Positions 19,252 to 27,002 of a stretch of DNA of 64,000 nucleotides are shown piece after piece. The position numbers and the translations under genes were made by a program. The notes under the pieces are model-generated. The model was given only the letters and a program-made list of their open reading frames with translations. It was not told the DNA's origin and did not search any database. Origin of the DNA: Geodermatophilus africanus (GTDB lineage Bacteria > Actinomycetota > Actinomycetes > Mycobacteriales > Geodermatophilaceae); the NCBI RefSeq assembly GCF_900107105.1, contig NZ_FNOT01000004.1, forward strand, positions 248,001 through 312,000, written 5' to 3'. Each line of letters opens with the position of its first letter. Within the stretch, counting starts at the first letter, position 1.

Positions 19252-21062
19252 TCGCCGGTGGTGACGACCACGAGGCCGGGCGACTCGACGTCCGGGACCT
19301 CGAAGAAGCGCACCGCAGGGCCGCTGATCTGCGGGAACTGCTGAACGAGCTGGATGGCGGCCTCGTACTGGGCCTGGTCGCCGTCGGTGTAGTAGACGGT
19401 CGTCGTCGCGACGTCCGCGCCGTCGTACTCGCCCACGCCCTCGGACTGCCAGCCGCCCGCGCCCAGCTCGGCGGCGACGTCGGCCGCCAGGCCGGAGACG
19501 CCGGTGGCGTTGAGCACCGTCACGGGCGCGCGCACCGTGGTGGCGGGTGCCGCGTCGACCGGGGGCAGCGGCTGCACGTCCAGCGGCGGGAGGGCGGAGC
19601 TGGGCACGGCGGGGACCGACGGCGTCGCGCTGGGCTCGGCGCCCGCCGTCCGCGAGGCCTCCTGGGCCTCCGTCGAGGTGAAGGAGTAGACGCCGAGGAC
19701 CACGAGGGCGACCACGGCGACGGCGAGCAGGCCGACCGCGACGCGGCGCACGCCGCTGCTGCGCCGCTCCTCCTGGCGGGCCGCGCGGAGGGCGCGCAGC
19801 CGTTCGACCTCAGCGGCCTGGCGCTCCGCGCGGTAGGCGGCGCGGCCCCCGACGACGCCGGTCGAGCTGCCGGTGTCCGGCCCGCGACGGTCCTCGTCGT
19901 CGTCCCCGGGGCGGTCCTCGTCCTCGAACCGCTCGTCGTCCTCGAACCGCTCGTCGTCCTCGAACCGGGCGTCGTCCTCGTCGTCGTGGGCGGGCGTCCG
20001 GTCGGGGATCGCCTCGGTCGCCGGTGCGGCCGCGCGAGAGGCGCCGGCGGGCGCGCGGTCGGGGATCGCCTCGGTGGCCGGCGGCGCGGGCCGGGCCTCG
20101 TCGCGGGTCCGGGAGGGGCTGGTCCAGTCGCGGTAGCCGGGGGCGGCGCCCGGGGAGGGCGCGGCGGCCGGCGACGGGCCGGAGGACCACGCGCGTCGGT
20201 CGTCGGGCTCCGCCTCCGCGGGGGAGCCGGTCGATGCCGCCGTGGCAGCGGTGGCGGCGTCTCCACCCCACGGGCGGACCCGGTCAGCGGCGCGGCGGCG
20301 GGGCGTCTCGGCGGGCCGGTCGGCAGGAGCCGGGGCCGGCCCGTCACCGGCGTCGGGGGTGGGTACCGCCTGGAACGGGGCGACGGTGGTGCGCGGGGCG
20401 GCCGGCGCCGCGGGGGCCGCCGGCGCGGCCGCGGCGGCGGACGGCGGCACCGGCAGGCGCATGCGGGTCTGCGGTGCGGGCTCCGCGGGCAGCCGGTCGG
20501 CCGAGGGGGTCGGGCGAGGGCGGCCGGTGGAGGGAGCGGCACGGCCGCCGGTGGAAGGAGCGGCTCGGCGGGTGGAAGGCGTGGTGGGGCCGGCCGACGG
20601 CGCGGGTCGAGGGCGGCCGGCGACCGGGACCGGCACCGGCCGGACGGGGACCGCAGCGGCACGGGCAGCCCCCGCGCCTGGCGCGGCGGCGCGCGGAGCC
20701 CCCGCGGGTGCGGCGGCGCGGGGGGTCCCGGCGGCGGGTCTGCCGTTCCGCGCGGCGGCGGTGGCACCGCGCGGCGCGGCGGGGACGGCGGGGCGGGACG
20801 GGGTGGCAGAGCGGGCCGGGGCGGCCGGCGGCACCGGCCGGCCCTGCTGCGGCGGGCGGCGGCGGCCCGGGTCCTCGCCCGCGTCGAGCAGCCCCTCGCG
20901 CCTGCGGTCGGCACGGCTGCGGTTGGGCGCCGTCGGGTTGTCGCCCAACTCGCGCACGGCCGGAGCCGCGTCGTGCGGGCCGTCGGTACGGCGACGGCCG
21001 TGCGGGACGGGGGCACTCCCCCGGTCCGTTCCGTCACCGCCTGGCGCGGCATGCCTGCCCAC
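19239..21062 (-). CDS. LytR C-terminal domain membrane protein
   Basis: A 607-residue protein. The first 430 residues are low complexity: Ala/Pro/Arg-rich, then two ATEAIPDR repeats and a triple acidic repeat (RFEDDE three times, an 18-base period at about 19921-19980). A single transmembrane helix lies near 440 (VGLLAVAVVALVVLGVYSF). The extracellular end is a LytR_C domain (APVTVLNATGVSGLAADVAAEL onward). Such domains occur in cell-envelope proteins of actinobacteria; no catalytic LCP domain is present. The GTG at 21062 is chosen because TAGATT sits 8 bases upstream and no Shine-Dalgarno exists. It follows DUF3263 by 11 bases, so the two are likely an operon. Confidence 0.78.
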   Translation of the reverse strand: MGRHAAPGGDGTDRGSAPVPHGRRRTDGPHDAAPAVRELGDNPTAPNRSRADRRREGLLDAGEDPGRRRPPQQGRPVPPAAPARSATPSRPAVPAAPRGATAAARNGRPAAGTPRAAAPAGAPRAAAPGAGAARAAAVPVRPVPVPVAGRPRPAPSAGPTTPSTRRAAPSTGGRAAPSTGRPRPTPSADRLPAEPAPQTRMRLPVPPSAAAAAPAAPAAPAAPRTTVAPFQAVPTPDAGDGPAPAPADRPAETPRRRAADRVRPWGGDAATAATAASTGSPAEAEPDDRRAWSSGPSPAAAPSPGAAPGYRDWTSPSRTRDEARPAPPATEAIPDRAPAGASRAAAPATEAIPDRTPAHDDEDDARFEDDERFEDDERFEDEDRPGDDDEDRRGPDTGSSTGVVGGRAAYRAERQAAEVERLRALRAARQEERRSSGVRRVAVGLLAVAVVALVVLGVYSFTSTEAQEASRTAGAEPSATPSVPAVPSSALPPLDVQPLPPVDAAPATTVRAPVTVLNATGVSGLAADVAAELGAGGWQSEGVGEYDGADVATTTVYYTDGDQAQYEAAIQLVQQFPQISGPAVRFFEVPDVESPGLVVVTTGEWLP

Positions 21063-21070
21063 GGTGACCA

Positions 21071-21076
21071 AATCTA
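21071..21076 (-). promoter_or_regulatory. -10 hexamer overlapping DUF3263 stop codon
   Basis: TAGATT, 8 bases before GTG 21062; its TAG is also the DUF3263 stop codon. It may give a separate leaderless transcript for the LytR_C gene. Confidence 0.45.
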
Positions 21077-21442
21077 GATGCCGCGGCTCCCGTTGCCCAG
21101 GAACTGAGACGATCGCCGCTGCCCGCGCGCGGCGCGCAACCGGCGCAGCCGCCGCACCAACAGTGGATCGGCCTCCAGTGCGGCCGGCCGGTCGACCAGG
21201 GCGTTGAGCACCTGGTAGTACCGGGTCGGGGCCAGGCCGAAGCGGTCGCGGATCGCTGTCTCCTTGGCGCCGGGGCGGCGCCACCACTGCCGCTCGAAGG
21301 CGAGCACCTCGTGCTCGCGGCGGGTCAGGCCGCCGGGCCGGACGGGCTGGTCGGGGACGGGTGTGGGAGTCGGGTCGGCCGCCGGGGGAAGAGGCACCTC
21401 GCCCCCCGGCGGGGAGACCGCGGGAGCTGGTTCGGCAGACAC
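21074..21442 (-). CDS. DUF3263 domain-containing protein
   Basis: A 122-residue actinobacterial protein. After a Pro-rich N-terminal 40 residues comes the DUF3263 core: LTRREHEVLAFERQWWRR, then AKETAIRDRFGLAPTRYYQV and LNALVDRPAALEADPLLVRRLRRLR. This looks like a helix-turn-helix DNA-binding fold, so a small regulator is plausible, but no member is well characterised. GTG 21442 is preceded by AAGGAGG at 7 bases. Genes of this family typically precede the LytR_C gene in actinobacteria, as here. Confidence 0.87.
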   Translation of the reverse strand: MSAEPAPAVSPPGGEVPLPPAADPTPTPVPDQPVRPGGLTRREHEVLAFERQWWRRPGAKETAIRDRFGLAPTRYYQVLNALVDRPAALEADPLLVRRLRRLRAARGQRRSSQFLGNGSRGI

Positions 21443-21516
21443 GGGGATCCTCCTTCGGAACGCCTCCGACGGTAGTCCCGCCCACCGACAACCCGGGACC
21501 ACCGGGCCGCGCCGGT

Positions 21517-22434
21517 TCAGACCGGTGTGGGCGCGGCCTCCTCGGCCCGCCGCCGCATCCCGGACCGGGCGCTGCGCAGGCTGTCGGCCGTGAAGACGGC
21601 CAGGGCGACCCAGACGATGACGAAGCCGGCCAGCCGGGCCGGCGGCATGGGCTCGTCGTACACGAAGACGCCGATCGCCAGCTGCATCAACGGCGTGACG
21701 TACTGCAGCAGGCCGACCGTGGACAGCGGGATGCGCCGGGCCGCGCCGGCGAACAGCAGCAGCGGGACGGCGGTCGCGACGCCCGAGCTCAGCAGCAGCA
21801 ACAGGTGGCCGGTCCCGGCGTTGCCCGCCGTCCCCTCCCCCTGCGCGTGCAGCACGGCCAGCGCCGCCACCGCCGGGACGACGACCAGCGCCGTCTCCAC
21901 GAACAGCCCGGGGGCGGCCGCGACGCGCACCAGCTTCTTCATCAGCCCGTAGAGGCCGAAGGTGCCCGCCAGCGCCAGGGCGATCCACGGCGGGCGGCCG
22001 TAGTCGACGGTCAGCACGCCCACCGCGACAGCGGCGATGCCGACGGCCACCCACTGCAGCCGGCGCAGCCGCTCCGCGAACACCACGACACCGAGCAGCA
22101 CGCTGACCAGTGGGTTGATGAAGTAGCCGAGCGAGGTCTCGACCACGTGCCCGCTGTTGACGCCGTAGACGAAGACCAGCCAGTTGCCGGCGATGAGCAC
22201 CGCGGCGCCGGCCAGCACCAGCAGCGAGCGGCGGTCGGTCATGATCGCGCGCACCTGCGGCCAGCCGCGCACGGCGGTCAGCAGGCCGGCGATGAACACC
22301 AGCGACCAGACGACCCGGTGGGCCACGATCTCCACCCCGCCGGCCGGCTCGAGCAGGGGGAAGTACAGCGGGAACAGCCCCCAGAGGCCGTAGGCGGCCA
22401 GCCCGGAGGCGACCCCGGCGCGCCGCTCGTCCAC
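21517..22434 (-). CDS. rarD: EamA/RarD family transporter
   Basis: A 305-residue drug/metabolite transporter with ten predicted helices in two EamA repeats. ERRAGVASGLAAYGLWGLFPLYFPL at the start (abbreviated here) and LGYFINPLVSVLLG near 105 are characteristic of RarD proteins. The second repeat contains LQYVTPLMQLAIGVFVYDEP. The natural substrate of RarD (linked to chloramphenicol sensitivity in Pseudomonas) remains unclear. The start GTG 22434 follows TACGGT by 6 bases. Its 3' end is 74 bases from the DUF3263 start on the same strand. Confidence 0.9.
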   Translation of the reverse strand: MDERRAGVASGLAAYGLWGLFPLYFPLLEPAGGVEIVAHRVVWSLVFIAGLLTAVRGWPQVRAIMTDRRSLLVLAGAAVLIAGNWLVFVYGVNSGHVVETSLGYFINPLVSVLLGVVVFAERLRRLQWVAVGIAAVAVGVLTVDYGRPPWIALALAGTFGLYGLMKKLVRVAAAPGLFVETALVVVPAVAALAVLHAQGEGTAGNAGTGHLLLLLSSGVATAVPLLLFAGAARRIPLSTVGLLQYVTPLMQLAIGVFVYDEPMPPARLAGFVIVWVALAVFTADSLRSARSGMRRRAEEAAPTPV

Positions 22435-22440
22435 TCCCGC

Positions 22441-22446
22441 ACCGTA
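22441..22446 (-). promoter_or_regulatory. -10 hexamer, leaderless start of rarD
   Basis: TACGGT, 6 bases before GTG 22434, no Shine-Dalgarno. Confidence 0.55.
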
Positions 22447-22498
22447 CGTCCGGCCCCTGGCAGCCGGTCCACCGGATGTCGGGCCCGGTCCAGGGCAG

Positions 22499-22518
22499 GC
22501 CCCGAGCTCGTGAGGGGC
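22499..22518. repeat. nested-hairpin repeat (apex only)
   Basis: CCCC-GAGCTCGTGA-GGGG with weaker flanking complementarity, about 20 bases downstream of the CBS gene stop. A degenerate member of the CGAGCNNGCGAG family. Confidence 0.5.
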
Positions 22519-22538
22519 GGGGCGGACGGGGCGCTCCC

Positions 22539-22970
22539 TCAGCCGGTCTGGATGTAGCCGACCAGCTGGGCGCGCTCCTCCTCCAGCTCGTCCAGCCGGG
22601 CCTTGACGACGTCGCCGATGGAGACGATGCCGACCAGCGCGCCGTCCTCGACGACGGGGACGTGCCGCACCCGGTGCTCGGTCATGGTGCGGGCCAGCTC
22701 CTCGACGCCGGCGGTCGGCACGCAGGTGTGCACCTGGGCGGTCATCAGGCTGGAGACCGGGTCGGCCAGCAGGCCGGCGCCGCGCTGGTGCAGCGCCCGG
22801 ACGACGTCGCGCTCGGAGACGATCCCGTCCACGCGGCGCCCGTCGGCGGAGACCACCAGGGCGCCGATGCCGCGCTCCGTGAGCAGCGCCAGGGCGGTGC
22901 GGACGCTGGCGGCCGCGTCGACGGTCGCGACGTCGCCCCCCTTGCGGCGCAGCAGCTGACGGATGTGCAT
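22539..22970 (-). CDS. tandem CBS-domain protein
   Basis: A 143-residue protein made of two CBS motifs forming one Bateman module: VDAAASVRTALALLTERGIGALVV with GIVSERDVVRAL in the first, and VPTAGVEELARTMTEHRVRHVPVV with LVGIVSIGDVVKARL in the second. These bind adenosyl nucleotides such as AMP, ATP or SAM and act as energy or ligand sensors. Small stand-alone CBS proteins in actinobacteria are often hypoxia- or stress-induced. The ATG has GAGGAGG at 5-6 bases. Target protein unknown. Confidence 0.9.
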   Translation of the reverse strand: MHIRQLLRRKGGDVATVDAAASVRTALALLTERGIGALVVSADGRRVDGIVSERDVVRALHQRGAGLLADPVSSLMTAQVHTCVPTAGVEELARTMTEHRVRHVPVVEDGALVGIVSIGDVVKARLDELEEERAQLVGYIQTG

Positions 22971-23046
22971 GCCGGACCTCCTCAGCTCGGGTAGCGCGGG
23001 CGAGTGTGCTCCAGCTCAGAGGTCCCCGGCAACGCCCGGACCGGCC

Positions 23047-23052
23047 TACCGT
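23047..23052 (+). promoter_or_regulatory. -10 hexamer, leaderless start of DUF5313 gene
   Basis: TACCGT, 6 bases before GTG 23059, no Shine-Dalgarno. Confidence 0.55.
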
Positions 23053-23058
23053 CGTGGT

Positions 23059-23469
23059 GTGCGAACCCGGACCGACACGCGCCGGCCCACGCCGCTGCAG
23101 TGGGTGCGCTACGCGCTGGGCGGCCGGCTGCCGCGGGAGCTCTCGGCGTGGGTGCTGGCCGACACCACCGAGTTGGGCTGGTGGCGGCGGCACCTGACGC
23201 GGGCGGTGGTGCAGCTGCTGCCGGTGCTGGTGCTGTGCGTCGCCGTCGTCCCGGTGCCGCTGGTCTACCGGCTCTCGGCCGCCGCCGGCGGGTTGCTGAT
23301 GGGGCTCATGTTCTCGCTGGCGTTCATGGTCGAGACCACCGAGCACCGGGTCGCCAAGGCCGGCTACCCCGCGGGCACCGCCGCGCGGCTGCGCGGCGAG
23401 CGCGCCGAGCGGCAGCGGCTCGAGCGCTCCTCCCCCTACCGGCGGGACGGCGCGGGCAGCTTCGATTGA
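23059..23469 (+). CDS. DUF5313 family membrane protein
   Basis: A 136-residue protein with RRPTPLQWVRYALGGRLP at the start, the cytoplasmic signature of DUF5313. WVLADTTELGWWRRHLTRAVVQ leads into two transmembrane helices (about 55-75 and 80-100), and a charged tail rich in Arg/Glu follows. The family is restricted to actinobacteria and has no known function. The GTG is fixed by a TACCGT hexamer 6 bases upstream; a longer form from 22963 would run into the promoter of the divergent CBS gene. Confidence 0.85.
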   Translation: MRTRTDTRRPTPLQWVRYALGGRLPRELSAWVLADTTELGWWRRHLTRAVVQLLPVLVLCVAVVPVPLVYRLSAAAGGLLMGLMFSLAFMVETTEHRVAKAGYPAGTAARLRGERAERQRLERSSPYRRDGAGSFD

Positions 23470-23473
23470 GAAA

Positions 23474-23529
23474 GGACCCCTCTGCCCCCCACCGCTCGCA
23501 AGCTCGCGGCGGGCCCCTGCAGAGGGGCC
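23474..23529. repeat. nested-hairpin repeat, complete copy
   Basis: Outer arms GGACCCCTCTGC (23474) and GCAGAGGGGCC (23519) pair with one bulge. The inner part holds CACCGCTCGCAAGCTCGCGG. It lies 4 bases after the DUF5313 stop, between convergent genes. A conserved flank GTTCCAGCAC follows. Confidence 0.85.
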
Positions 23530-23594
23530 GTTCCAGCACATCACCGCTCGCAAGCTCGCGGCGGGCCCCTGCAGAGGGGCCGTTCCAGCACGTC
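23491..23594. repeat. 52-bp tandem duplication of half the hairpin repeat
   Basis: Two units, 23491-23542 and 23543-23594, differ at a single base. Each carries the inner core, the right outer arm and the flank. Confidence 0.9.
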
Positions 23595-23627
23595 ACCGGG
23601 CTCGCGGCGGGCCAGGTCGGGGCCGCG

Positions 23628-23837
23628 CTAGTCCTCGACGCGGAAGCCGATCGACAGGCGGACCTGGAAGTACCCGACGTCGCCGTCGACCACCTGGCCG
23701 CGGATCTCCTTGGTCTCGAACCACTCGATGTGCCGGACCGTCTCCGCGGCCTTGCGGATCGCGGTGCGGACGGCGTCGTCGACACTGGTCTGGCTGCTGC
23801 CGACGATCTCGCTCAGCCGGTACACGTGGTCGGACAC
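23628..23837 (-). CDS. dodecin family flavin-binding protein
   Basis: A 69-residue protein matching dodecins: HVYRLSEIVGSSQTSVDDAV, then AIRKAAETVRHIEWFETKEIRG and YFQVRLSIGFRVED at the C-terminus. Dodecins assemble as dodecameric shells that store or buffer flavins (or CoA). The conserved Trp in IEWFE stacks on the flavin. GTG 23837 has AGGAGG 4-5 bases upstream. It lies between the hairpin repeats and tRNA-Thr. Confidence 0.92.
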   Translation of the reverse strand: MSDHVYRLSEIVGSSQTSVDDAVRTAIRKAAETVRHIEWFETKEIRGQVVDGDVGYFQVRLSIGFRVED

Positions 23838-23967
23838 GGGGCCTCCTGGACGTGGGCTCCCGGCGCCGTCGTCTCGCCGCCGGCCGGGCGCCCACGCTAG
23901 TGGCGTCCCGGCCGTCCCACCACGGGGCCGCCGCCGCGGTCCTCCCGACCCGGATGCGCGGGGTGTG

Positions 23968-24040
23968 AGCCGACGGGGGGACTCGAACCCCCAACCGCCC
24001 GATTACAAGTCGGGTGCGCTGCCAGTTGCGCCACGCCGGC
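23968..24040 (-). tRNA. tRNA-Thr (UGU)
   Basis: Read on the minus strand, the acceptor GCCGGCG pairs with CGTCGGC (one G-U). The anticodon loop is CTTGTAA with anticodon TGT at 24007-24005, and the T arm is GGGGGTTCGAGTCCCCC. Length 73. No CCA is encoded. Confidence 0.95.
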
Positions 24041-24292
24041 GGGACACGGGGACAAGTCCCCAGGACCAGCATAGGGAGACCGCGCCTCCTGCCCCCGCAG
24101 CGTCGGGCGCGAGCCCCGGCCGGTCAGCCCTTGAGGCGCTTCATGATCTGGTGGGACGTGGCGCGGGCGACGGCGGGTGGCGGCACAACGCGCCGCTCGG
24201 CATCCTCGCCGGCACCGCCGTCCACGTCGCGCTGGCCACCGTCCTCGCCGGCGGCTGAGCCTCACCGGGCCCGCGGTCGTCGTCCGTGCCGG
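24041..24292. other. gap with possible gene remnants
   Basis: About 250 bases without a convincing gene. The plus strand encodes a membrane-like tail (APLGILAGTAVHVALATVLA) ending at 24258, reminiscent of a transporter helix. The minus strand encodes a basic tail ending KRLKG at 24124. Neither has a start or a full domain. It may be a decayed gene next to a tRNA. Confidence 0.3.
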
Positions 24293-24919
24293 TCAGGCGG
24301 CGGCGTCGCCGTGCCTGAGATCGCCGCTCGGGTCGCTGCCCGGCAGCGGGACGCCGGAGAGCCACCGGGCGAAGCCGTCGGGGTCGCGCCGCTCGAGCTC
24401 GTCGAGGGTCTGCTGCCGCCGCACGACGATCGCCTCGCGGGTGCCGGCGTCGAGCGGCCCGGCCAGCGCCGTCGTCGTCCGGACCCACTCGCGCCCCAGC
24501 TCCCCGGTCGACAGCGAGGACACCGGCGGCAGCACGACGGCGGGGCGGTCGGCCCCGGCGACGGACGGCGACCCCGACCGCGAGCCGCGGACCAGTCGGA
24601 GGACCGTCCAGGTGCCCGCGGCGACCCCGGCGACCAGCAGGGTGAGCACGGCTCCGCCCAGGACGGCCGTGCCGGACAGGACCAGCAGCACCGCGACGGT
24701 CGCCACCCCGGCCTTCCACGCCGCGTCGACGACGGCCTGCCGCCCGGGCCGGGACTCGCGGACCACCCCCGCGGCCAGGCAGGCGGCCACCATCGCGGCG
24801 AGGCCGACCGCCACCAGCCCCGGCGGTCGCAGGGCCAGCCCGCCCACGACGGCCAGGCCGCCGCCGACGACGGCACCCGTCCAGGAGAGGAGGCGGGGAA
24901 GCGGACCGCGGGTGGACAC
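24293..24919 (-). CDS. hypothetical membrane protein
   Basis: A 208-residue protein with four predicted helices (two around 10-50, two around 75-110). A cytoplasmic C-terminal segment contains EAIVVRRQQTLDELERRDP and GFARWLSGVPLPG, a motif that recurs in uncharacterised actinobacterial membrane proteins. I do not recognise a named family. The GTG has GGAGGG 7 bases upstream; an ATG at 24967 would add 16 residues without a ribosome binding site. Divergent from the universal stress protein gene. Confidence 0.75.
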   Translation of the reverse strand: MSTRGPLPRLLSWTGAVVGGGLAVVGGLALRPPGLVAVGLAAMVAACLAAGVVRESRPGRQAVVDAAWKAGVATVAVLLVLSGTAVLGGAVLTLLVAGVAAGTWTVLRLVRGSRSGSPSVAGADRPAVVLPPVSSLSTGELGREWVRTTTALAGPLDAGTREAIVVRRQQTLDELERRDPDGFARWLSGVPLPGSDPSGDLRHGDAAA

Positions 24920-25109
24920 GGGAGCACCCTCCAGGGCGGGGCCGGACACGGGAGGCCGGGCCGTCACCGTGGAGCGGCGACCCGGGCCCCGCCCTTACCC
25001 ATCCGCACCCGACTTGCACCCTCCGTGGCCGAACCGTCTTCCCTCGCGCGCCCCGGGCGAGGACCCTCGACGGCCTCCACGGGGGACGACCCGCCATCCG
25101 GAGGTGCCC

Positions 25110-26018
25110 GTGTCCACGACGCCCCCCACCCCTGCCGGGACGCTGCCCGCGCCCGGCCCGGCGGACGACGACCCACAGCCGCCGCCCGTGGTGGTCGGCG
25201 CCGACGGCAGCGAGTGCGGCCTCCGGGCGGTGCGCTGGGCCGCGGAGGAGGCCGTCCGGCGCGAGGCGCCGCTGCGGATCGTGCACGCCACCCCGCACCT
25301 GGGACGCCGGGGCGTCGCCGGCTCGCCCGCCCCGGAGCTGCCCCGCGCGCGGGGCGCCACCGCGCAGGCGTACACCGTCGCCCGGCACACCGCGCCGTCG
25401 GTCCGGGTCTCCACCGAGGTGGTCCCCGGAGAGCCGGTGTCCGCGCTGCTGCACTCGGCCGAGGACGCCCAGCTCGTCGTCCTCGGCATCGCCACGACCG
25501 GTGCGGCCGACGAGATGGTCCTCGCCTCGGTCGCCCAGAAGGTCGCCGCCCGGTCACCGCGCCCGGTGGTCGTCGTCCCGCGGTCCCGACCGGGCGGCAC
25601 CGGTTCCCGGCCGCACGTGGCGGTGCTCGGCCTCGGCGAGCGGGAGGACGACGGACCGGTGGCCGACCTCGCCGCCGAGGAGGCGCTGCGGGCCGGCCGG
25701 CCGCTGCTCGTGCTGCACACCCGGGCGGACGACGGAGGCGAGTGGGGCGCGGACTCCCCCCGGTGGGCCGAGCGCTGGCCCGACCTGCGCGCGACCCACG
25801 TCCCGGTGCCCGGCCCGACCGGTGGCCGGGTGCTGGCCGCCGCCTGCCCCACGCCGCTCATGGCGCTGAGCGCCGGGCACGGCGGGCTGCTGCACCGGCC
25901 GCTCGACGGGCTGCACCGCTGGTTGCTGCGGCACTGCACCTCGCCGATGGCCTTCGTGCCACCGGTGCACCGGGTGACCGGCGCCGAGCCGCGCGAGGAG
26001 ATCGTCGCCGTCGGGTGA
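25110..26018 (+). CDS. universal stress protein, two UspA domains
   Basis: A 302-residue tandem Usp protein. The first domain begins PPVVVGADGSECGLRAVRW near residue 27, with the ATP loop visible downstream (GAADEMVLASVAQKVAARS and PRPVVVVP). The second domain (from about 165, PHVAVLGLGERED) is divergent and its nucleotide loop is poorly preserved, so it may not bind ATP. Such proteins respond to starvation or hypoxia in actinobacteria. GGAGG 6-7 bases upstream supports GTG 25110. A hairpin repeat begins one base after the stop. Confidence 0.85.
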   Translation: MSTTPPTPAGTLPAPGPADDDPQPPPVVVGADGSECGLRAVRWAAEEAVRREAPLRIVHATPHLGRRGVAGSPAPELPRARGATAQAYTVARHTAPSVRVSTEVVPGEPVSALLHSAEDAQLVVLGIATTGAADEMVLASVAQKVAARSPRPVVVVPRSRPGGTGSRPHVAVLGLGEREDDGPVADLAAEEALRAGRPLLVLHTRADDGGEWGADSPRWAERWPDLRATHVPVPGPTGGRVLAAACPTPLMALSAGHGGLLHRPLDGLHRWLLRHCTSPMAFVPPVHRVTGAEPREEIVAVG

Positions 26019-26019
26019 A

Positions 26020-26092
26020 GGACCCCTCTGCCCCCCGACCCTCGCTCCGCTCGGGCCGGGACCCTGCAGAGGGGCCGTTCCAGGACGTCACC
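26020..26092. repeat. nested-hairpin repeat, complete copy
   Basis: Outer arms GGACCCCTCTGC (26020) and GCAGAGGGGCC (26066), inner CTCGCTCCGCTCG, and the conserved flank GTTCCAGGACGTCACC at 26077-26092. It begins one base after the USP stop. Confidence 0.85.
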
Positions 26093-26118
26093 AGGGGGGC
26101 CGGGCAAGATCGTCGGCC

Positions 26119-26895
26119 GTGGGTTCCTCCGTCGTCGACCTCGGGCCCCGGCTGGCGGTGGCGCTGGTCGCGCTGACCGCGCTCGCCGCGGTCGCCGGCC
26201 GGCTCTCCGGGCTCGGCCAGGACCGGCCGGTGGTCGTCGCCGCGCTGCGCGCGACCGTCCAGCTGGCCGCGGTGTCGGCCGTGCTGCTCGCCGTCGTGCG
26301 CTCGCTGGCCCTCTCGGCGTTGTTCGTGCTGCTCATGGTCGTCATCGCGGCGGTCACCGCGGCCGGCCGGGCCACCGGGCTGGCACTGCGCAGCCCCGGC
26401 TCCGCGCGCCGGGTCAGGACCGCCGCCGCCCCGGTGCTGGCCGGCGCGGTCCCGGTGGTGACCCTGGTGCTGGCCAGCGGCACCGTGCCGCTGCGCGGCG
26501 AGGCGGTCATCCCGATCGCCGGCATCCTCGTCGGCGGGGCGATGACCGCGACGTCCCTGGCCGGCCGCCGGCTGCGCGAGGAGCTGGCCGCCCGGCGCGG
26601 CGAGGTCGAGGCCGCCCTCGCGCTCGGGCTGCTGCGGGCCGACGCCGTCCGCGAGGTGCTGCGGCCGGCCGCGGCCACCGCGCTGGTGCCCCCGCTGGAC
26701 CAGACCCGCACCGTCGGGCTCGTCACGCTCCCCGGCGCGTTCGTCGGCGTACTGCTCGGTGGCGGCAGCCCGATGGAGGCCGGCGCGGCCCAGTTGCTGG
26801 TGCTCGTCGGCCTGCTCGCGGCGCAGGTCGCGGCCGTGTGGACCGTGGTGGAACTGGTGGCCCGGGGCCGACTGCTCCCCGACGTCCCCCGCTGA
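26119..26895 (+). CDS. UPF0014/FetB-type ABC permease
   Basis: A 258-residue membrane protein with seven or so helices. ALRATVQLAAVSAVLLAVV near residue 40 and the signature PGAFVGVLLGGGSPMEAGAAQ near 205 identify the UPF0014 (FetB/YbbM) family, the membrane half of a putative iron or heavy-metal exporter. No FetA-type ATPase lies next to it, which is unusual; the ATPase may be elsewhere. The GTG start has a weak CAAGAT 8 bases upstream and no Shine-Dalgarno. Confidence 0.88.
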   Translation: MGSSVVDLGPRLAVALVALTALAAVAGRLSGLGQDRPVVVAALRATVQLAAVSAVLLAVVRSLALSALFVLLMVVIAAVTAAGRATGLALRSPGSARRVRTAAAPVLAGAVPVVTLVLASGTVPLRGEAVIPIAGILVGGAMTATSLAGRRLREELAARRGEVEAALALGLLRADAVREVLRPAAATALVPPLDQTRTVGLVTLPGAFVGVLLGGGSPMEAGAAQLLVLVGLLAAQVAAVWTVVELVARGRLLPDVPR

Positions 26896-27002
26896 GGCGT
26901 CCAGGGACCTCACAGGGGACCGCCAGCGTCGGGTCAGCGGTGCGGACGACAGTGGTCGACCAGGAGGCGGTGATCGGCCGCCCACGAGGAGGACGAGGAC
27001 AC

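Noticed and set aside
19986..21207. Long plus-strand Gly/Arg open frames
   Set aside because: Mirror of the Ala/Pro-rich LytR_C gene; the minus frame has the membrane helix and domain.
23474..23529. 6C RNA (twin hairpins with C-rich loops)
   Set aside because: The C-run lies in a stem flank rather than in two hairpin loops, and the nested layout does not fit.
23474..23600. CRISPR-like repetition
   Set aside because: Two adjacent 52-base units with no spacers and a hairpin design; no cas genes.
24141..24258. Possible transporter gene fragment next to tRNA-Thr
   Set aside because: Only one helix-like tail is visible, with no start, family motif or partner frame; kept as a note in the gap entry.
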